Origin: Acidobacteriota bacterium
Lineage (GTDB): Bacteria; Acidobacteriota; Terriglobia; Acidiferrales; UBA7541
DNA: 54,772 bases
Direction of reading: 5' to 3'
Assembly: GCA_013286165.1 (NCBI GenBank)
Contig: JABDGF010000009.1
Span: 1-54,772, forward strand
Shown here in pieces: positions 36,533 through 45,839 of the stretch. The position numbers and the translations under genes are program-made. Position 1 is the stretch's first letter; the number at the start of each line of letters is the position of its first letter. A model generated the notes under the pieces. The model did not search any database and had not been told where the DNA came from. It was given only the letters and a program-made list of their open reading frames with translations.

Positions 36533-37108
36533 ATGGCGCACATCAAATTGGAAGAGGGCGTACCGGGAATTCGCGGACCGATGGTGTTCAGCCCGGAGAC
36601 GACGAAGCCGATGAGAGAGTTCGTCGACGTGCTGCTCCGCGGACCGCATTCGACGTTGACGGCCGCGGAGCGGGAGATGATTGCGACGTATGTATCGTCC
36701 GAGAACGACTGCTACTACTGCCAGCATTCGCACGGGGCGGCAGCCGCCGAGCACTTGAACGGAAATTACGAGCTGATCGATCAAATCAAGCGCGATTACG
36801 CGACCGCGCCGGTGAGCGAGAAGCTCAAGGCGCTGTTTGCGGTGGCGAAGAAGGTGCAGACCGGCGGGAAGAACGTGACGACGGCGGATGTGGAAGCGGC
36901 GCGCGCGAAGGGCGCGACGGATCGTGATATTCACGATACGGTGCTGATTGCGGCGGCGTTCTGCATGTTTAACCGGTACGTGGATGGGCTGGCGACGTGG
37001 CAGCCGGAAGATCCCGAGATGTACAAGACGATGGGGAAAAGGCTTGCGACGACGGGATATTTGACGACGGGTTGGGAGCGGCCGGTGGCGAAGGCGGAAG
37101 CGAAGTAA
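36533..37108 (+). CDS. AhpD-like CMD-family protein, paralogue 1
   Basis: A 191-residue carboxymuconolactone decarboxylase-superfamily protein with the full AhpD peroxidase signature: Glu48, Cys60, Cys63, His67 (CYYCQHSHG). The C-terminal segment DTVLIAAAFCMFNRYVDGLAT is typical of the peroxidase-related branch. AAGGAG lies 6 nt before the ATG. It is 62 nt after the receptor and is followed by a close paralogue, so the three probably share a transcript. The likely role is thiol-based peroxide or disulfide chemistry in the cytosol; the electron donor is unknown. Confidence 0.9.
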   Translation: MAHIKLEEGVPGIRGPMVFSPETTKPMREFVDVLLRGPHSTLTAAEREMIATYVSSENDCYYCQHSHGAAAAEHLNGNYELIDQIKRDYATAPVSEKLKALFAVAKKVQTGGKNVTTADVEAARAKGATDRDIHDTVLIAAAFCMFNRYVDGLATWQPEDPEMYKTMGKRLATTGYLTTGWERPVAKAEAK

Positions 37109-37110
37109 CG

Positions 37111-37260
37111 GCATAAAAGGCAAAAGCAAAGGCCACGTCAAAAGCAAAATCAAAGCCGAAGAGGGGGCCTTCGCTTCGCTCAGGATGACGCGGCTTGTGA
37201 GGCGAGCCGCGCTGAAAAGCAAAAGCAACTGCAACTTCCACCGAGAACTGCGATTGCCAC
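37111..37260 (+). repeat. Low-complexity intercistronic sequence
   Basis: AAAAGCAAAAGC-type repeats flank a GGCCTTCGCTTCGCTCAGGA stretch and a GCGGCTTG...GAGCCGC hairpin. The TTCGCTTCGCTCAGGATGAC phrase resembles short dispersed repeats seen in many soil-bacterial genomes. No coding frame. Confidence 0.45.
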
Positions 37261-37299
37261 AGCGAAGTAAACTTGCCGCGAGCATTTGGAGGCGTAGCG

Positions 37300-37866
37300 A
37301 TGGCGCATATTAATTTGCCGGAAGGGATTCCTGGAATTTTGGGGCCGATGGCGTTCAGCCCGGAGACGGCGGTGCCGCTGAATGCGCTGGCGGAGGTGCT
37401 GCTGCGCGCGCCGAATTCCCTTTCGCAGGGCGACCGCGAAATGATCGCGGCGTATGTGTCGTCGCAGAACGACTGTTTCTTCTGCCAGTCCGTGCACGGA
37501 GCGGCGGCGGCGCACTACTGGGGCGACAAAGAAGATCTGGTGAGGGATTTGAAGCGCGATTTCGAATCGGGACCGGTGTCACCGAAGCTGAAGGCGCTAC
37601 TGGCGATCGCGGGCAAAGTGCAGAAGGGCGGGAAGAACGTGACGGCGGCGGACGTGGAGCGCGCGCGGAAAGAAGGCGCGACGGACAAAGAAATTCACGA
37701 CACGGTGTTGATCGCGGCGGCGTTTTGCATGTTCAACCGCTACGTGGATGGCCTCGCTACCTTTGCGCCGACCGATCCCGAGCGCTACCGCGAGAGCGGC
37801 AAGCGAATCGCGGCCGAAGGCTACATCCACTCCACCGATCACCTGCCGAAGCTCGCGCACGGATAG
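37300..37866 (+). CDS. AhpD-like CMD-family protein, paralogue 2
   Basis: A 188-residue protein clearly duplicated from its upstream neighbour: the two share MAHI-L-EG-PGI-GPM-FSPET and DTVLIAAAFCMFNRYVDGLAT. The AhpD signature is complete with Glu47, Cys59, Cys62 and His66 (CFFCQSVHG). The ATG at 37300 is chosen because GGAGG lies 7 nt upstream; an in-frame codon nine residues earlier lacks this. Function is presumably the same class of thiol peroxidase/disulfide reductase, perhaps with a different partner. Confidence 0.9.
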   Translation: MAHINLPEGIPGILGPMAFSPETAVPLNALAEVLLRAPNSLSQGDREMIAAYVSSQNDCFFCQSVHGAAAAHYWGDKEDLVRDLKRDFESGPVSPKLKALLAIAGKVQKGGKNVTAADVERARKEGATDKEIHDTVLIAAAFCMFNRYVDGLATFAPTDPERYRESGKRIAAEGYIHSTDHLPKLAHG

Positions 37867-37883
37867 TTTGCGCGACTGCGCGA

Positions 37884-38003
37884 TTACAGGTGAACCCACA
37901 AAAAGTGCGCGAGCGCGAACGGCACGTAGAGCGACGCCGCGCAACCTGCAACCACGGTAACGAGTAAAAACAGAGGCGGAGCCCAGTGCGGTTTCTCTTC
38001 CAT
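37884..38003 (-). CDS. 39-residue single-TM protein
   Basis: A very short frame with good initiation signals: ATG at 38003 with GGGGGA 7 nt upstream. The product starts MEEKPHWAPP, then one hydrophobic helix (LFLLVTVVAGCAASLYVPFA), then ALAHFLWVHL. It would be a one-pass inner-membrane microprotein. No family is recognised. It lies downstream of the GH144 genes on their strand, after a 186-nt gap, and converges on the AhpD paralogue. Confidence 0.55.
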   Translation of the reverse strand: MEEKPHWAPPLFLLVTVVAGCAASLYVPFALAHFLWVHL

Positions 38004-38189
38004 AGTTGTATCCCCCAAAGTCGATCCCAACTACATATATAAGGATGGACGAAATTGGACGGATGTCCCGCTCAACGTTTCGATAGGTCCTATTTCATGT
38101 GGTTATCGAAGCGGGCGGGGGCGGGCGGGGCGCGTGTTCGATGGAATTTCGCTTCGTGTTTGTGGGGGCGCTCTGCGGATGATGCGCGA

Positions 38190-39560
38190 TCAGGACATCG
38201 CGTATTCGGCGCGATATTGCTGGAGGACGGCGTGCTGCATGCCGCGCTGCGCTTCGGGATTTTTCATGAAGGTATTCCAAACGAATCGGCTGCGCGCATT
38301 TTCGGCCATGAGAAGGATGATGCCGGTGTCGATGCCGATCACATCTTCGTCGTACCAATTCTGGAGCGGATTGAAGGCATCGACGAAACCGTAACGCGAC
38401 CAAGCGCGCGCGCCATAACGGGATTTGATGTTGTGCAGCACTGGCAGCGTGGCGTGCGGGAGAAATGCAACGGAGCCGCCGGCGGCGCAGGGAGCGATGG
38501 TGCCGTCGAGATGGCCGACGACGGGAGGGCCGCCCCAAATTTCGTAGCCGTTCGGCGAGTCGGACGCGGTGACGCCCCAGAGTTCTTCAGAGAAATCAGG
38601 AAATTCCTTGCGGAGGCTGAGGCAGAAAAGACGGTGCACGTCTGTGGCGACGGCGGAGTTGGTGAAGTAGTCGCAATATTTATCGCGGCGGTCGCGGAAA
38701 TCGAACCAAGCGTGCGAGAACTGGTGCGCGAAGAGCGGCGCGAACGTGCCGATGTACTTGATGCCTTCGAATTCGAAGGTGGGGCGATTCCACGCGTCCC
38801 AAGTTTCATTGGGAAACGGATGCGTGGACGAACCGAGGCCGAGAAGGTAGATGGCCATCATTTCGCTGTAGCTCGACCAGGTGAACGGAATGAATCCGGT
38901 TTCAGGCACCCAGCCGTGCGAGGCGACGCGGCCATTTTGCAGGAGCCACTGCCAGTCGACGCGATTGTAGATTTTTGTGGCGAGGTCGGTGATTTCGTCG
39001 TCGTTGAAATATTGGCGGCAGGTGAGGACGCCGCACATGAGCAGCGCGGTATCGATCGATGAGATCTCAGATTTGAACTGCGAGTAGCGATCGCCGGTGC
39101 GGTAGTTCACGAAGTGGTAGAAGAAGCCGTGCTGCTGCTGGAGTTTCGTCCAGTAGAAACGCAGAGCGACTCGGACGCGATCGCGCGCGACAGCTTCGTC
39201 GATGTAGCCGCGCATCGCGCCGATGCACATCGCCGTAAGCCCGAAGGCGCTGGCGCCGGTGCTACCGACGACGCGGGGATCGTCGGCGCCGTTGGCAAAG
39301 CAGCGATCGCGCACAATGCCCGTGTGCGGGTCCATCTGTTCCCAGAAAAAAGTGAAACTGGCGCGCTCGATTTCGTCGAGCAGGTGGAGATCGTCGTGCG
39401 AATCGACGAGCAGGCCGATGAGCTTGGGATTCGGCGGAGGATGGACGGGTGGGCGAGCGAGCGCGAGATGCGCGAAGGGGCCGAGCGAAGCCGTGCACGC
39501 AGCGCCGAGGGCACCGATGCCGAACAACGCTTCTCGCCGGGTGAGAAGCCGTGAAGTCAT
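38190..39560 (-). CDS. GH144-type glucoamylase-family protein, Tat-exported
   Basis: A 456-residue protein of the 'glucoamylase family' (COG5368) that includes GH144 endo-beta-1,2-glucanases. A twin-arginine signal (TRREALFGIGALGAACTA) suggests folded export. The (alpha/alpha)6 domain shows FFWEQMDPHTGIVRDRC, STGASAFGLTAMCIGAMRGY, WGVTASDSPNGYEIWGG and DAFNPLQNWYDEDVIGIDTG. It lies downstream of a second family member, and a LacI-type operator-like site sits 72 nt before its start, implying its own regulated promoter. Beta-1,2-glucan as substrate is inferred from the family only. Confidence 0.85.
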   Translation of the reverse strand: MTSRLLTRREALFGIGALGAACTASLGPFAHLALARPPVHPPPNPKLIGLLVDSHDDLHLLDEIERASFTFFWEQMDPHTGIVRDRCFANGADDPRVVGSTGASAFGLTAMCIGAMRGYIDEAVARDRVRVALRFYWTKLQQQHGFFYHFVNYRTGDRYSQFKSEISSIDTALLMCGVLTCRQYFNDDEITDLATKIYNRVDWQWLLQNGRVASHGWVPETGFIPFTWSSYSEMMAIYLLGLGSSTHPFPNETWDAWNRPTFEFEGIKYIGTFAPLFAHQFSHAWFDFRDRRDKYCDYFTNSAVATDVHRLFCLSLRKEFPDFSEELWGVTASDSPNGYEIWGGPPVVGHLDGTIAPCAAGGSVAFLPHATLPVLHNIKSRYGARAWSRYGFVDAFNPLQNWYDEDVIGIDTGIILLMAENARSRFVWNTFMKNPEAQRGMQHAVLQQYRAEYAMS

Positions 39561-39631
39561 CGTCGAAACTTTCGATCCGTAGCTGATTTAGACGCAGGAG
39601 AGGACGAAGGGTCGTCTCGAAGCGCCTGGCC

Positions 39632-39643
39632 TAATCGATTAAG
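39632..39643 (-). promoter_or_regulatory. LacI-type operator-like site 1
   Basis: On the minus strand it reads CTTTACTTAATCGATTAG, sharing 16 of 18 bases with the site at 48733-48750. The core TAATCGATTA is a perfect palindrome with the central CG typical of LacI-family sites. It is 72 nt upstream of the GH144 gene. Confidence 0.65.
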
Positions 39644-39723
39644 TAAAGACTATCGGAAAGTTCCCGAAAATTTCAACGGAGAATTGGGAGGGCTGTGCCG
39701 GATTGGGGCGGCGGTTTCGCTTT

Positions 39724-41967
39724 TTATTTTTGTGGCGAAGTAGGGGCCGGCGCGGTGGTATCTGGCACGGGCTGGAAACCGATTTTTGTAAGCATCGGCT
39801 GGATTTCGGGATTGGACATGAAGAGTTTCCAGATTAATCCGGTGCGGTAATTCTCGGTCATCACTACGATCGGCGCCTGATTGAGACCCATATAGATCGG
39901 CGCGAACCAGTTCTGATCCATGTTGAAGGCGTCGCGCGGACCGTACGCGCCCCAAAGGCGGTCGCCCAAGTCGCGGTAAAAATGTTTGAAGGCGAGCATG
40001 GAGAAATCGGGCGTGTAGGGAAACGACGAGAGCGCGCCGGTGGGAGTCATCGTGCCGACGTCGTCATCTTTATCTGGAGCGTTGGGAACGTAGCCTTCGG
40101 GGCCGTCACTGGCGGTGAGTCCCCACGAATCGGGGCCGTAGCCTTTGTGCTTTTCCGGATTTTCGATGCACCATGCGCGATTGATGAGCGCGAGATTGCG
40201 ATTGTTCTCAAAATAGTCGACGTATTTGTCGTGAAGGCCGCGAGGATCGAAAGCCATGTAGGAATAGTGCGTGAAGAAAAGCGGGTTGCCGTATTTAGTG
40301 GCGACATCGAGCTTGATGCCGAAATAAGTGTGGCCGTCGAGGAAATCGTTTTTCGGATTGTTCGCGGCGTTGTCGGTCCAGCCGGTGTAGTAAAGGCCGG
40401 GCGCGACGGAGTGCGTGGGCGACGCGACGGCGAGCAAGTAGGTGATCATGATTTCGTTGAAGCCGGTGAGGCGATGGTTAATCTGCCAATTCCAATCGGG
40501 AGACCAATGCCAGAAAAGCGCGTCGCTTTGCGGCGTGCGCTGATACCAATCCCACTCGACGGTTTCCCAAAGTTTCGAGATGCGCGCGTGGAGAGCTTGT
40601 TCGGGCGCGTCGGCGTGGCTGTAATACTGGCGCGCGACGAGCAGGCCTTGCATGAGGAACGCGGTTTCGACCAGGTCACCGCCGTCGTCAAACATTCCGA
40701 AGACGGGTAGCGTGGCGGCGGTCTGATCGTTCATGAAGTGCGACCACGCGCCGTGATAGCGCGGCGCTTTTTCGAGGAAGGTGACGATTTTTTCGAGGCG
40801 CTCGCGGCCTTCGTCGCGCGTGACGAATCCGCGATCGACGCCGGTGATGAGCGCCATGATACCGAAGCCGCTGGCGCCCGTTGCGACGATGCGATCGTTG
40901 CCGGGAATATTTTCGCGGGACATGCCGGACTTCGGACCGGCTTGGTCCCAGTAATAGTGGAAGCATTCTTCCTGGAGCATGGTGAGGAGTTCGTCGTCCG
41001 TCATCGCGTGAGTGGCTGCGTTGGCGGCGGCAGACATTGCGGACGTGCGGCCGTCCCAGGATTGAGCGGCGACTTTGTAAGAGGCGTTGACGCCGACTTT
41101 GCCGAGGTAATCGGCGTAGCGGTGGATGCCGGGCTCCTGAATGCCGACGGGATCGTAGTGGTTTCCGTCGAGCGAACGGTAAATCACGTAATGCTGCAGG
41201 CTGGCGGATTCGGTGGCGTTCCATGCGACGTCCACGTGACGCTCGAAACCTTTCGCGGAGACTTGCTGCGGCGGCGCGATCGGCGCGAGTGGAGTTTTCG
41301 TCTCGGTGGGCGAGTTGATTTGGATGTCGTCGAGGATCAGCGTGTGCGGCGCGTTGTCGGAGGTGCCTTGGCTGAGGACCAGCGCCTGCAGGCGGTGCGG
41401 ATCGAGTTTGCGGATCGAGGCGGCGGTGAATTGCGTAAGCAGGATGTCCACGCGCGTCCATTTTTTCGCGGGGATGCCGTGAATGAGAGTCGCGAGAGGG
41501 ATTGGCTTTGAGAAGCCGTCGTCGGTGTCTGCGATGCGAACGAGAGGCAAATCGGCGGCGGCGATGGCTTCGGGCGAGTAGAGCCAGAAGGTAAGCGTCG
41601 AGCCTTCGAATTCGTGTTCGCGATTGCGGAAATGCTTGACGTGAACTTCGGCCGTCCAGTTCCCTTCTTGTTTCGAATTCCACTCGATGCGCAGAGCGTT
41701 GGGCGGCGTGTGAACGACGTCGCGCTCGACGGGCAGACGGTCGTTGAGCAGGACGAGCGTGCTCGGCGAGGTCTGGGTGCCGGAGCTATAGAAATAATTG
41801 TCGGGCGCGAGGCTGTTGTCGAAGAAGACGTGGTGGTAGTAGTGCGTGTCCGCGAAGGTAGCGCTCGCGAGGGCGAGCACGACGAGTGCGGCGAATGCGA
41901 TTGTGAGTTGACTACGTACCGGGTGCGGGCGCGACTTTGGGACGAAATGGTTCGAGGGGCTGGGCAT
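39724..41967 (-). CDS. Multidomain GH144-type enzyme with beta-sandwich and FN3 domains
   Basis: A 747-residue secreted enzyme. After a basic N-terminus and signal helix ([19 protein letters not shown]), a carbohydrate-binding-like beta-sandwich occupies about 45-225 ([20 protein letters not shown]). A fibronectin type III-like domain follows at about 235-320. The GH144/glucoamylase-family catalytic domain runs from ~325 to 735 ([68 protein letters not shown]). It is divergent from a TonB receptor across a 238-nt region with an operator-like site, and upstream of the shorter GH144 paralogue. It probably cleaves the polymer outside the cell before uptake. Confidence 0.86.
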   Translation of the reverse strand: MPSPSNHFVPKSRPHPVRSQLTIAFAALVVLALASATFADTHYYHHVFFDNSLAPDNYFYSSGTQTSPSTLVLLNDRLPVERDVVHTPPNALRIEWNSKQEGNWTAEVHVKHFRNREHEFEGSTLTFWLYSPEAIAAADLPLVRIADTDDGFSKPIPLATLIHGIPAKKWTRVDILLTQFTAASIRKLDPHRLQALVLSQGTSDNAPHTLILDDIQINSPTETKTPLAPIAPPQQVSAKGFERHVDVAWNATESASLQHYVIYRSLDGNHYDPVGIQEPGIHRYADYLGKVGVNASYKVAAQSWDGRTSAMSAAANAATHAMTDDELLTMLQEECFHYYWDQAGPKSGMSRENIPGNDRIVATGASGFGIMALITGVDRGFVTRDEGRERLEKIVTFLEKAPRYHGAWSHFMNDQTAATLPVFGMFDDGGDLVETAFLMQGLLVARQYYSHADAPEQALHARISKLWETVEWDWYQRTPQSDALFWHWSPDWNWQINHRLTGFNEIMITYLLAVASPTHSVAPGLYYTGWTDNAANNPKNDFLDGHTYFGIKLDVATKYGNPLFFTHYSYMAFDPRGLHDKYVDYFENNRNLALINRAWCIENPEKHKGYGPDSWGLTASDGPEGYVPNAPDKDDDVGTMTPTGALSSFPYTPDFSMLAFKHFYRDLGDRLWGAYGPRDAFNMDQNWFAPIYMGLNQAPIVVMTENYRTGLIWKLFMSNPEIQPMLTKIGFQPVPDTTAPAPTSPQK

Positions 41968-42138
41968 TTGGGTTCTCGGCGACGGCCGGACAGCTTTGGG
42001 GCTCCCTATCGGGCCGGAACGGGGCCGGCCGGCCGGTCCACCCCGGCTTGGAACAGACAGTGTGGCACAGAAGTCACATCGAAAACACGAATCGTTGACA
42101 GTGAAAAACCGGATGATTATACTCGCGAAACCGCGTAC

Positions 42139-42150
42139 TTAAGCGATTTA
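42139..42150 (+). promoter_or_regulatory. LacI-type operator-like site 2
   Basis: TTAAGCGATTTA, with the central AAnCGnTT of LacI-family operators, 55 nt upstream of the receptor start and within the divergent region shared with the large GH144 gene. Confidence 0.6.
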
Positions 42151-42205
42151 GTTGGCGATGGGGAGAGTCCTAGAATCAACCGCCGCCGACTCAACGGAGC
42201 AACAA

Positions 42206-45200
42206 ATGAAGGCAAGAATTTGGGGGTGGGTTGTTGTCGTAGTGTGCTTCGCATTTTTCCTTCCAGCTGCACAAGCGCAGTACCGAGCAGGTCTTCAGGG
42301 AACAGTTCTCGATCCGCAAGGTAGCGTGGTTTCTGGCGCGACTGTGACGCTCGTTAATCCCGAAACGAACAAGACCGTCGTAGTGACGACGGGCAGCGAC
42401 GGGACCTACGCAATCACGAACCTGCCACCGGGTCCGTATTCACTGACGGTGGAGAAACAAGGGTTCTCGAAGAAAATTTTGGCGAACGTGCAGATTGCTG
42501 GTGAACAGATTCAGTCGATCAACATCAACCTCGAGGTTGGCCAAGTATCGCAGTCGGTGACCGTGGCTGGCGATTCGACGCCGGCGATCGACACTGAAAC
42601 CGGGCAGATAAGCGGCACGCTCGGTGCGAACGAAGTTCAAAAACTTCCTTCTCTTGGCCGCGATCCATTTCAGCTGTTGCGGCTCGCACCAGGCGTCTTC
42701 GGTGACGCGGCGCATGACAACGGCGGCGGTTCGGCGGATACGCCGGGTAGCGCCGGGCCGGGTGGCTCGAGCGCAACAAGCAGCATTTTCCAAACGGAAA
42801 ACCAAGTTCAGATCAACGCGAACGGCCAACGCAACGACGGCAACAACTTCCAGGTGGATGGCGTGAGCGTAAACAGTTTGGACTGGGGCGGTGCGGCAAT
42901 CATCACGCCGAACGAAGAATCGGTGAAAGAAGTCCGTATCACTGCGAACTCGTACGACGCGGAATACGGACGCGGCAACGGTGCGCAGGTGGAAGTGGTG
43001 TCGCAGAGCGGCAGCAACAGCTTCCACGGCAGCGCATTCATCAAACTCGATCGGCCCGGCCTCGACGCGTATCAGCCGTGGAATGGTCCCGGCAGTCCTT
43101 CTCCGGTGCAACGCGTGAGCAACCGATTCAATCAAATGGGCGGCAGCATCGGCGGCCCGATCATTAAAAACAAACTGTTTGCGTTCTTTTCCTACGAAAC
43201 ACTTCGCGACGACTCAGTATCGACGGGAACGGAGTGGGTGGAAACTCCGCAATTTCTGTCGGCGGTGGCCGGACTTACGGGCAACATTTCGAGCATCTAT
43301 GGAGCGTTCCCCGGCGAAGGCGCGTCTTACAGCTCTGTCGTCAGCGGCATTTCTTGCGCCACGGCGAATTTCCCTTCTACGAATTGCCAACAAGTTGGGA
43401 ATGGTCTGGATATCGGGTCGTTTTCGACGGTACCCCGGGGGACGCCGGACCCCACTTTCGGCAACGTTGCCGGCGGTACGCCGTACGGCGTAGGCGGCGG
43501 CCTCGACGGAGTTGCCGACATTCAGTTCGTCAACACCGTTAACCCGACGAATCAGGACTACACCCAATACAACGGACGCCTTGATTTTCAGGCGACCAAT
43601 CACGATCTGTTCACGTTCAGCATCTACTGGGTACCGACTACTCAAACGCAATACAACGGGCTGCCTCGTTCGGCCAATCTGTGGAATCACGATGCGCTGA
43701 ACTATTCTGAGTCGCTAATGTGGTCGCACACATTCGGCCCGAACTGGGTGAACGAAGCGCGCTTCAACGTCGGCCGCTGGTACTACAACGAACTGAACAC
43801 CAACCCGCAAGCACCGTTCGGTCTTCCACAGGACGGCATCAACGGAACGGGCAACGTAAGCGGTATTCAATACGGCGCTCCAGGCCCCAACGTGCTGTAC
43901 AAAACCGGATACAACATCCGCGATATCGCCACGTGGGTGCACGGAACTCACGCGTCGAAGTTCGGCATTGACCTGTACAAAGAGCAGAACACCCAGACAC
44001 AAGACGGAGGCGCGAGGCCGAGCTACAACTTCAATAACCTGTGGGACTTCGCGAACGATGCACCGTCGTCTGAATATGGGCAGTTCAATCCGACGACAGG
44101 CGTTCCGACGAGCCTAACCAGCTACGTACGCGACAACGACTACGCACTGTTCTTCCAGGACGACTGGAAGATCAAGCCGAACTTCACGATCAACCTCGGG
44201 CTTCGATACGAGTACTTCGGGCCGTTTCACGAAAAGTATAACAACCTCTATGTGCCAATCCTCGGGCAGGCTCCGAACCAACTGACCGATCTAGTGCAGC
44301 GCGCCGGAGGCAACTTATACAAAGCGAGCAAGGGTGACTTCGGCCCGATGATCGGTTTTGCGTGGAGTCCGAACGGAGTTCTCGGCCACGACTTCCAAAG
44401 CAAGCTGGTGGTTCGCGGCGGATTCGGAATCGGGTACAACCGCACCGAAAACGGCCCGACGCTCGGCGCTTTGACGAACCCATCGCCGGTGTTTTCCGCG
44501 GGCCCGCTGTTCGGTTCGAACATCCTCTACGCCGTTCCAGCCGACCCGAAGCAATTCGCTCCGTATCCGGCTAACCCGAATGCGGTCTCGACGTTCGATC
44601 CGACGACCAATTTGCCGGTGGGCGGCGCTCCGATTTCGCTGGAAGTGTTCCCGCGAAACCTGACGACGCCTTACACCTACCGTTATTCGCTTGAGACGCA
44701 GTACGATCTTGGGCACAGCTTGGTGGCAACCGTCGGTTATCAGGGCAGCAATACGCACCACTTGCTCCGCTGGGACTACGACGGACAGGTTGTATTCCCG
44801 ATCCAGAACCCGCAAATTCAGGGCGTGAACTACTTCAACGACGACGTCGATTCGAACTACAACGCGTTGCTGACTGAACTCCAGAAACGGTTCTCACACG
44901 GCTTCCAGATCGACGCGCAATATACCTGGAGCCGCGCGATGGACGAAGCTTCGAACAACTACTACTTCGACCAATTTCCCTTCAATGCTGCGGCTGCGTA
45001 CGGACCGTCGGACTTCGATGTGCGCAACGCATTCAAGCTATGGGGCATCTGGTCGCCGGTTTTCTTCTCGGAAGGCTGGAAGCACAAGGTAATCGACGGT
45101 TGGACGATGAGCGGAATCTGGAACGTCCACTCGGGCTTCCCGTGGACGCCGTACTACCAGGTGCAGACCGACGCATCGTCCACAGGATGCGGTCTTGTGT

Positions 45201-45676
45201 TTGAAAACAGCGGTTATTGCCAAGTCCGGCCAGCTGCGTACAACGGCGGCGCGGGCACGGACTACGGCAACAACACATTCAAACAGCCGTTTGGCAACTT
45301 CCCGAATGGCCCAGCGAGCTACTTCACGCCTCCGGACCTTTCAAACACGGGCGTCCCCCCGACTCCTGGAGTGGGGCGCAATTCGTTCCGCGGGCCGCGC
45401 TATTCTTCGGTAGACTTCACTCTGTCCAAGACGTTCGGCCTGCCAAACACCAGAATCCTTGGCGAAAACGCAGGCCTCGAAATACGCGCCAACTTCTACA
45501 ACCTGTTTAATCAACTAAACATCGCGCCACTTAACAACGGGCAGGAGATCGGTTTGATCGAGCTGCAGACGAATGGCACGCAGATCAACCCGACGGGCGG
45601 AAACTCCACTTTCGGCCAAGGCCAGAACGGCCTCGCCGGACGCGTGATCGAGGCACAAGCGCGTTTCAGCTTCTAA
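42206..45676 (+). CDS. TonB-dependent receptor of the glycan locus
   Basis: A 1156-residue Oar-like outer-membrane receptor. It has a signal peptide (WGWVVVVVCFAFFLPAAQAQ), a carboxypeptidase-regulatory-like domain (about 25-110, GLQGTVLDPQGSVVSGATVT), a plug with NANGQRNDGNNFQVDGVSVN and YGRGNGAQVEVVSQSG, and a long barrel ending AQARFSF. ATG 42206 has GGAGC 8 nt upstream; an earlier in-frame start lacks a signal-peptide context. Divergent GH144 genes, the LacI gene downstream and the shared operator-like sites make it the probable import channel for the locus's oligosaccharide. Codons favour AAC, TAC and TTC more than neighbouring genes. Confidence 0.92.
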   Translation: MKARIWGWVVVVVCFAFFLPAAQAQYRAGLQGTVLDPQGSVVSGATVTLVNPETNKTVVVTTGSDGTYAITNLPPGPYSLTVEKQGFSKKILANVQIAGEQIQSININLEVGQVSQSVTVAGDSTPAIDTETGQISGTLGANEVQKLPSLGRDPFQLLRLAPGVFGDAAHDNGGGSADTPGSAGPGGSSATSSIFQTENQVQINANGQRNDGNNFQVDGVSVNSLDWGGAAIITPNEESVKEVRITANSYDAEYGRGNGAQVEVVSQSGSNSFHGSAFIKLDRPGLDAYQPWNGPGSPSPVQRVSNRFNQMGGSIGGPIIKNKLFAFFSYETLRDDSVSTGTEWVETPQFLSAVAGLTGNISSIYGAFPGEGASYSSVVSGISCATANFPSTNCQQVGNGLDIGSFSTVPRGTPDPTFGNVAGGTPYGVGGGLDGVADIQFVNTVNPTNQDYTQYNGRLDFQATNHDLFTFSIYWVPTTQTQYNGLPRSANLWNHDALNYSESLMWSHTFGPNWVNEARFNVGRWYYNELNTNPQAPFGLPQDGINGTGNVSGIQYGAPGPNVLYKTGYNIRDIATWVHGTHASKFGIDLYKEQNTQTQDGGARPSYNFNNLWDFANDAPSSEYGQFNPTTGVPTSLTSYVRDNDYALFFQDDWKIKPNFTINLGLRYEYFGPFHEKYNNLYVPILGQAPNQLTDLVQRAGGNLYKASKGDFGPMIGFAWSPNGVLGHDFQSKLVVRGGFGIGYNRTENGPTLGALTNPSPVFSAGPLFGSNILYAVPADPKQFAPYPANPNAVSTFDPTTNLPVGGAPISLEVFPRNLTTPYTYRYSLETQYDLGHSLVATVGYQGSNTHHLLRWDYDGQVVFPIQNPQIQGVNYFNDDVDSNYNALLTELQKRFSHGFQIDAQYTWSRAMDEASNNYYFDQFPFNAAAAYGPSDFDVRNAFKLWGIWSPVFFSEGWKHKVIDGWTMSGIWNVHSGFPWTPYYQVQTDASSTGCGLVFENSGYCQVRPAAYNGGAGTDYGNNTFKQPFGNFPNGPASYFTPPDLSNTGVPPTPGVGRNSFRGPRYSSVDFTLSKTFGLPNTRILGENAGLEIRANFYNLFNQLNIAPLNNGQEIGLIELQTNGTQINPTGGNSTFGQGQNGLAGRVIEAQARFSF

Positions 45677-45703
45677 AGCTGAGACGCAGTTCGGTAGCTT
45701 ACG

Positions 45704-45738
45704 GAGGGCACGAGAATTTTTCGTGCCCTCTTTTTTTT
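45704..45738 (+). terminator. Rho-independent terminator of receptor gene
   Basis: GAGGGCACGA (45704-45713) pairs perfectly with TCGTGCCCTC (45721-45730), followed by eight T residues. This is a textbook intrinsic terminator 27 nt after the receptor stop codon, so the LacI gene has its own promoter. Confidence 0.95.
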
Positions 45739-45839
45739 GCGCGTGGTTTTTTGTCCGCAGCGGGAGGCGCGCGCAGTGGTGGCGAAGCGGGTAACTTGTA
45801 CGGGGTGGTGCGTTGTGCGAGGATAGGCCGCAACGGACG

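Noticed and set aside
42206-45676. SusC of a classical SusC/SusD pair
   Set aside because: No SusD-like gene lies beside any of the four receptors; the Oar-like layout is typical of Acidobacteriota.
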